Below are positions 24,651-28,153 of a DNA stretch of 28,153 nt, piece by piece. Under the pieces are notes generated by a model. That model was not told the origin of the DNA. It was given only the letters and a program-made list of their open reading frames with translations, and did not search any database. The stretch comes from Sphingomonadales bacterium (GTDB taxonomy: Bacteria > Pseudomonadota > Alphaproteobacteria > Sphingomonadales > Sphingomonadaceae). Position numbers and translations under genes: made by a program. Position 1 is the stretch's first letter; each line of letters starts with the position of its first letter. The DNA is taken from assembly GCA_018971065.1 (NCBI GenBank), contig JAGWVC010000050.1, positions 1 through 28,153 on the forward strand. Reading direction: 5' to 3'.

Positions 24651-24952
24651 AACCCAGCCGCATCCTTGCGCTTGCCGCGCTGTCCACCCTCGCCCTCGCC
24701 GCCTGCCACAAGGGGGCGAAAAGCAACGACCAGCGCACCGCCTCGGGGCAGGTCCTCGAAGGGTCGATCAGCGACGCGATGATCCCCTATGAATCGCTCA
24801 AGTCCAAACCGCCGCTTGCCCCGCGTGCGGCCACCCGGGGCGCTGTCACCGCCGCTGCCGGCGATGCCGCCGCGCCGGATGCGGCCACCGGCGGCGATGC
24901 GCCTGCCGATCCTGCCCCGGCCGCCTCGCCGTCCGCTGCCATCCGTTTCTGA
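24647..24952 (+). CDS. small predicted lipoprotein
   Basis: The protein has 101 residues. The signal peptide ends in a lipobox, LALAAC, with Cys20. The rest is a short charged stretch followed by an Ala/Pro/Asp-rich region of low complexity, ending Phe. It overlaps lipB by 4 bp, so the two are translated together. Function is not recognised; it is probably anchored to the outer or inner membrane facing the periplasm. The low complexity makes homology weak, but the lipobox and the coupled start support a real gene. Confidence 0.7.
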   Translation: MKPSRILALAALSTLALAACHKGAKSNDQRTASGQVLEGSISDAMIPYESLKSKPPLAPRAATRGAVTAAAGDAAAPDAATGGDAPADPAPAASPSAAIRF

Positions 24953-24993
24953 CAGGGGGTACCGTCGCGGCGCATTCGCGGCTAGGCAAAGCC

Positions 24994-25866
24994 ATGACTC
25001 CCCACGCCCCCCGTCACTGGCAACTGCGCCACGTCGCCGCCCTCGTCATCGGCAATGCTGCGCTGGCGCTGGGCCCGTGGTGGGTGCGACTGGCCGACAG
25101 TGGCCCGGTTTCCGCCGGTTTCTGGCGACTGGCGCTGGCCCTGCCGGTGCTGGTCGTCCTCGCCGCGCGCGATTCGGCGGGCCATGCCGAACTCGGCCGC
25201 CGCCAACTCTGGCTGATGCTGGGCGCGGGCGCGTTCTTCGCGTTCGACCTTGCCTCGTGGCACCTCGGCATCGTTCGCACCCGGCTGGGCAATTCCACGC
25301 TGTTCGGCAATTCGGGCAGCGTCATCGTCATGGCCTGGGGGCTGATCGCCGCGCGGCGCTGGCCCCGCATCGCCGAATGGGCCGCGCTCGCTGCCTCGCT
25401 GACGGGCGCCGCCATCCTGTTCGGCCGCAGCCTCGAAATCAGCCACACCTCGTTCATCGGCGACATGCTGTGCCTGCTGGCGGGGTTCTTCTATGCGTTC
25501 TACATCCTGCTGCTGCGCTCGGGCCGCAATGCGATGGGCAACTGGGCGCTGCTGGTCGGCGCCACGCTGGCCGGCGCGCCGATCCTGCTGGCCATCGCGC
25601 TGCTGCAGGGTGAGCCGGTCTGGCCGCACCACTGGGGGCCGCTGGTGACGCTGGCGCTGTCCAGCCAGGTGCTGGGGCAAGGGCTGATCGTCTATTCGCT
25701 GCGCCACTTCTCGCCGCTGATGATCGGCCTGGGCCTGCTGACCCAGCCGGTCGTGGGCGTCATCGTCGGCGCGCTGGCGTTCGGCGAGACGCTGGGCGCG
25801 ATGGACATGGTGGGAATGCTGCTGGTCGCCAGCGCGCTGGTGCTGGCAAGGGCGGGGGAACGCTGA
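24994..25866 (+). CDS. EamA/DMT-family transporter
   Basis: The protein has 290 residues with about ten hydrophobic segments in two halves of five, the EamA arrangement. The first half contains GPVSAGFWRLALALP and the second TQPVVGVIVGALAFGETL, with typical family residues. EamA proteins export small metabolites in the inner membrane, but the substrate here is unknown. It starts 41 bp after the lipoprotein gene, with no clear terminator between them, and may be co-transcribed. Confidence 0.88.
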   Translation: MTPHAPRHWQLRHVAALVIGNAALALGPWWVRLADSGPVSAGFWRLALALPVLVVLAARDSAGHAELGRRQLWLMLGAGAFFAFDLASWHLGIVRTRLGNSTLFGNSGSVIVMAWGLIAARRWPRIAEWAALAASLTGAAILFGRSLEISHTSFIGDMLCLLAGFFYAFYILLLRSGRNAMGNWALLVGATLAGAPILLAIALLQGEPVWPHHWGPLVTLALSSQVLGQGLIVYSLRHFSPLMIGLGLLTQPVVGVIVGALAFGETLGAMDMVGMLLVASALVLARAGER

Positions 25867-25931
25867 CTCAAGCCGCTTGCGGCGGGCGCCGGGTGCGGGC
25901 AATGTCGTTTGCCGTCGGAGGGGTCAGTACC

Positions 25932-27218
25932 ATGCGCATCCTGCTGCTCGGCGCGGGCGGCTTCATCGGCCGCCATGTCCTTGCCGAACTGATCGCGCAG
26001 GGCCACGCGGTTGTCGCCGTGGTCCGCGATGCCAACGGCTTCGCCTCCGCCTTCCCCGATGTTCCGGTCATCGCCTGCGATCTGGCGGGCGCCATCACGG
26101 TCGATGGCTGGCGCGACCCTGTTCGCGGCATCGATGCCATCGTCAACGCCGCCGGCGTGCTGCGCGGGCCGGACATGGAGGCGGTTCACGTCACCATGCC
26201 CCGCGCGCTCCACGCTGCCGCGCACGATGCGGGCGTGCGCCGGATCGTGCTGGTGTCGGCGATCAGTGCGCGGCCGGATGTCGCCACCGATTATGCCCGG
26301 GCGAAGCTGCGTGGCGAGGCGGCGCTGCGCGAATCGGGCGTGCCGTTCACCATCCTGCGGCCGTCGCTGGTCCACGGCGAGGGCAGCTATGGCGGCACCT
26401 CGCTGCTGCGCGGGCTGGCTGCGCTGCCGCTGGCGGTTCCGATGCCCGCTGGCGGGGATTACCCGTTCAACCCGATCCACGTGCGCGATCTGGCCCGTGC
26501 GGTTTGCCATGCCTGCGCGGATACGGCGCTGGCCGGCGCCACGCTGGAGCCTTGCGGCCCCGAAACGCTGTCGTTGCGGCAACTGCTGGCCCGCTATCGG
26601 GCATGGCTGGGCTTCGGCCGGGCGCGGTTCCTGCCGGTGCCGGTGCCGATGCCGCTGATGCGCCTGTTGGCGCGGATCGGCGATATGGCCGGGGATGGGC
26701 CGGTCTCCACCAACAGCCTCGCCCAGCTCGTCGCCGGCAATGCGGGCGATGGCGCCGCCTTCGCGCAGGCCATCGGTTTCGCGCCGCGCAGCCTTGCGGC
26801 CAGCATGGCCGCCCACCCGGCGCAAGTGCAGGACCGCTGGCACGCCCGCCTGTTCTTCCTGGCGCCCGCCATCCGCGCGGTGCTGGCGCTGCTGTGGCTC
26901 GCCTCGGCACTGCTGGGGCTGACGGTCGCCACGCCGCAGACCGCCGCCTGGCTCACTGCGCTGGGCCTGCCGCTCGTGCTCGCCGCGCCGCTGCGCATCG
27001 GCACCGGGCTGCTCGATCTTGCCATCGCCGTGCTGGTGCTGCGTGATCGCACCGCCCGCCTCGCCACCCCGGTGCAGCTTGTGGTGGTCCTCGGCTACAC
27101 GCTCGCGCTCGGCATCGGCCTGCCCGCGCTGTGGCTCGATCCGCTGGGGCCGCTGCTCAAGAACCTGTCGATCCTGGCGCTGGTGCTCGTCCACGGCGCG
27201 GTTGCCGACCAGCGATGA
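25932..27218 (+). CDS. NAD(P)-binding SDR domain fused to DoxX-like membrane domain
   Basis: The protein has 428 residues from an ATG with GGAGGGG 9 bases upstream. Residues 1-290 form an atypical extended SDR domain with GAGGFIGRH at residues 7-15; the active-site YxxxK reads YARAK. Residues about 310-425 hold four hydrophobic segments like a DoxX or DoxX-like domain. The fusion is known in proteobacteria, but its substrate is not established to my knowledge. It overlaps the DUF2269 gene by 4 bp, so the pair is probably a functional unit at the inner membrane. Confidence 0.85.
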   Translation: MRILLLGAGGFIGRHVLAELIAQGHAVVAVVRDANGFASAFPDVPVIACDLAGAITVDGWRDPVRGIDAIVNAAGVLRGPDMEAVHVTMPRALHAAAHDAGVRRIVLVSAISARPDVATDYARAKLRGEAALRESGVPFTILRPSLVHGEGSYGGTSLLRGLAALPLAVPMPAGGDYPFNPIHVRDLARAVCHACADTALAGATLEPCGPETLSLRQLLARYRAWLGFGRARFLPVPVPMPLMRLLARIGDMAGDGPVSTNSLAQLVAGNAGDGAAFAQAIGFAPRSLAASMAAHPAQVQDRWHARLFFLAPAIRAVLALLWLASALLGLTVATPQTAAWLTALGLPLVLAAPLRIGTGLLDLAIAVLVLRDRTARLATPVQLVVVLGYTLALGIGLPALWLDPLGPLLKNLSILALVLVHGAVADQR

Positions 27219-27685
27219 CCGCGTTCCTGCTCCTCAAGTGGCTGCACGTGCTTAGCAGCACCGTGCTGTTCGGCTTCGGCGCCGGCACGGCCTGGTACTT
27301 GTGGAACGCGCACCTGACCCGCGATCCCGCCACCATCGCCGCCGTTGGCCGCATGGTGGTGCGCGCCGACTGGATCTTCACCGGCACCAGCGGCGTCGTC
27401 CAGCCCGCCACCGGGCTGATGCTGGCACACCTCGCGGGCTGGCGCCTCACCGAACCGTGGCTGCTGCTGGCCTATGCGCTCTACGCGCTCGCCTTTGCCT
27501 GTTGGGTGCCGGTGGTCGCGCTGCAAATCCGCGCCCAGCGCCTTGCGCAAGCCGCCGTCGATCGTGGCGAACCGCTTGGCCCCGCCTACTTCCGCGCCAT
27601 GCGCTGGTGGTTCGCGCTGGGCTGGCCGGCGTTCCTCGGCCTCACCGGCGTGTTCTGGCTGATGGTGGCGAAGCCCGCGCTTTAA
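27215..27685 (+). CDS. DUF2269 integral membrane protein
   Basis: The protein has 156 residues with four hydrophobic segments (about 2-28, 50-75, 83-108, 130-153). The start reads MTAFLLLKWLHVLSSTVLFG, typical of DUF2269, whose function is unknown. The ATG overlaps the stop of the SDR-DoxX gene (ATGA). DUF2269 genes often follow SDR-DoxX fusions, which supports a shared role. A palindromic element starts right after the stop codon. Confidence 0.85.
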   Translation: MTAFLLLKWLHVLSSTVLFGFGAGTAWYLWNAHLTRDPATIAAVGRMVVRADWIFTGTSGVVQPATGLMLAHLAGWRLTEPWLLLAYALYALAFACWVPVVALQIRAQRLAQAAVDRGEPLGPAYFRAMRWWFALGWPAFLGLTGVFWLMVAKPAL

Positions 27686-27722
27686 AGCATGATGACATTG
27701 GATTAACCAACGTCATCATGCT
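27686..27722. repeat. palindrome directly after the DUF2269 stop
   Basis: The 11-base arms AGCATGATGAC (27686-27696) and GTCATCATGCT (27712-27722) pair perfectly. Inner TTGG and CCAA (27698-27701 and 27707-27710) add four pairs around ATTAA. The element is followed by CCAGC, close to the GCTCTA-type tail. It may act as the transcript end for the DUF2269 gene and is part of a repeat family. Confidence 0.75.
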
Positions 27723-27737
27723 CCAGCTATTGTTGTC

Positions 27738-27783
27738 GTGCGATTTATTGACAAAAACCGGTTCCCACTTTTTGTCATCGCAC
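27738..27783. repeat. second palindrome between DUF2269 and nadA
   Basis: Outer arms GTGCGA (27738-27743) and TCGCAC (27778-27783) and inner arms TGACAAAAA (27749-27757) and TTTTTGTCA (27769-27777) pair perfectly. A 5-base bulge is on the left, and the loop contains CCGGTTCCCAC. The tail TCTA follows and its CTA is the nadA stop codon read on the minus strand. Together with the preceding palindrome it separates two convergent genes. Confidence 0.75.
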
Positions 27784-27784
27784 T

Positions 27785-28153
27785 CTAACGCGCCCCCAGA
27801 TCACCCTTGCCCACAGTCCCGCTGGCCATGTCCAGCATCCGGTCCAGGCTCTGCTTGGCGCGCAGGCGCAGCCCTTCCTCGATCTCGACGCGCGGGGTCA
27901 GATCGCGCAGCGCGACGTACAGCTTTTCCAGTGTGTTCAGCGCCATGTACGGGCACACGTTGCAGTTGCAGTTGCCGTCCGCCCCCGGCGCGCCGATGAA
28001 GGTCTTGCCGGGCATGGCCAGTTGCATCTGGTGGATGATGTGCGGCTCGGTCGCCACGATCAGCGTGTCGGCCGGGGTGGCCTTGGCATAGTTCAGGATG
28101 CCGCTGGTGCTGCCCACGTAATCGGCATGGTCGACGATCGCCGGCGGGCATTC
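27785..28153 (-). CDS. nadA: NadA, quinolinate synthase (3' part only)
   Basis: The last 122 codons are visible, and the start lies beyond the right edge. Residues near the edge read ECPP and then VDHADYVGSTSGIL, followed by TEPHIIHQMQ and a Cys-rich segment NCNCNVCPYMALNT. Both Cys regions match iron-sulfur cluster ligands of NadA, which condenses iminoaspartate with dihydroxyacetone phosphate to quinolinate in NAD synthesis. No nadB or nadC is visible, as they would be outside. The C-terminus ends GDLGAR, and its stop overlaps the tail of the adjacent palindrome. Confidence 0.93.
   Translation of the reverse strand, partial: ECPPAIVDHADYVGSTSGILNYAKATPADTLIVATEPHIIHQMQLAMPGKTFIGAPGADGNCNCNVCPYMALNTLEKLYVALRDLTPRVEIEEGLRLRAKQSLDRMLDMASGTVGKGDLGAR

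Noticed and set aside
1..28153. CRISPR arrays, tRNA or rRNA genes, transposases, phage genes
   Set aside because: No regularly spaced repeats, cloverleaf signals or mobile-element proteins could be seen.

Overview
The window is high-GC, densely packed chromosomal DNA that reads like an alphaproteobacterium of the order Sphingomonadales (a Novosphingobium- or Sphingomonas-like organism). The reasons are a full hopanoid (hpn) locus, an RcdA/DUF1465 gene, two DUF465 genes, a GAF-containing PtsP, a RodZ-like and a CpoB-like gene next to tilS, and short palindromes ending in GCTCTA-like tails of a kind I recall from alphaproteobacterial genomes. The order-level placement is an inference from gene content; no rRNA or tRNA gene is present to confirm it.

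Positions 1-11630 hold a two-armed hopanoid locus. The leftward arm is hpnI, hpnJ, hpnK and then an MlaA/VacJ-like gene cut by the window edge. The rightward arm is hpnA, hpnB, hpnC, hpnD, hpnE, shc (hpnF) and hpnG. The arms diverge from a gap of about 59 bp. In the rightward arm hpnA to hpnE are joined by four ATGA overlaps, and hpnE and shc overlap by 7 bp. HpnD, HpnC and HpnE make squalene from farnesyl diphosphate, Shc cyclises it, HpnG trims adenosylhopane, and HpnI, HpnK and HpnJ decorate the C35 side chain. The radical-SAM gene hpnH, needed to make the HpnG substrate, is not in the window.

Positions 11631-17310 hold a palindromic repeat, a subtilisin-like protease predicted to be a lipoprotein with a beta-rich C-terminal domain, a multi-pass membrane protein, a metallo-beta-lactamase-fold hydrolase, rcdA, and two small DUF465 genes facing away from each other. 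Positions 17324-23091 hold ptsP (nitrogen PTS enzyme I), a RodZ-like membrane HTH protein, a CpoB-like periplasmic TPR protein and tilS. An imperfect inverted repeat of about 140 bp lies between cpoB and tilS and supplies the cpoB stop codon.

Positions 23092-28153 hold a membrane protein convergent with tilS, lipB overlapping a small lipoprotein gene, an EamA transporter, an SDR-DoxX-like fusion overlapping a DUF2269 gene, two further palindromes, and the 3' end of nadA on the minus strand. No tRNA, rRNA, CRISPR array, transposase, integrase or phage gene was seen. The most unusual items are the MlaA-like gene fused into the hopanoid operon without a visible lipobox, the missing hpnH, and the large inverted repeat at the cpoB/tilS junction.
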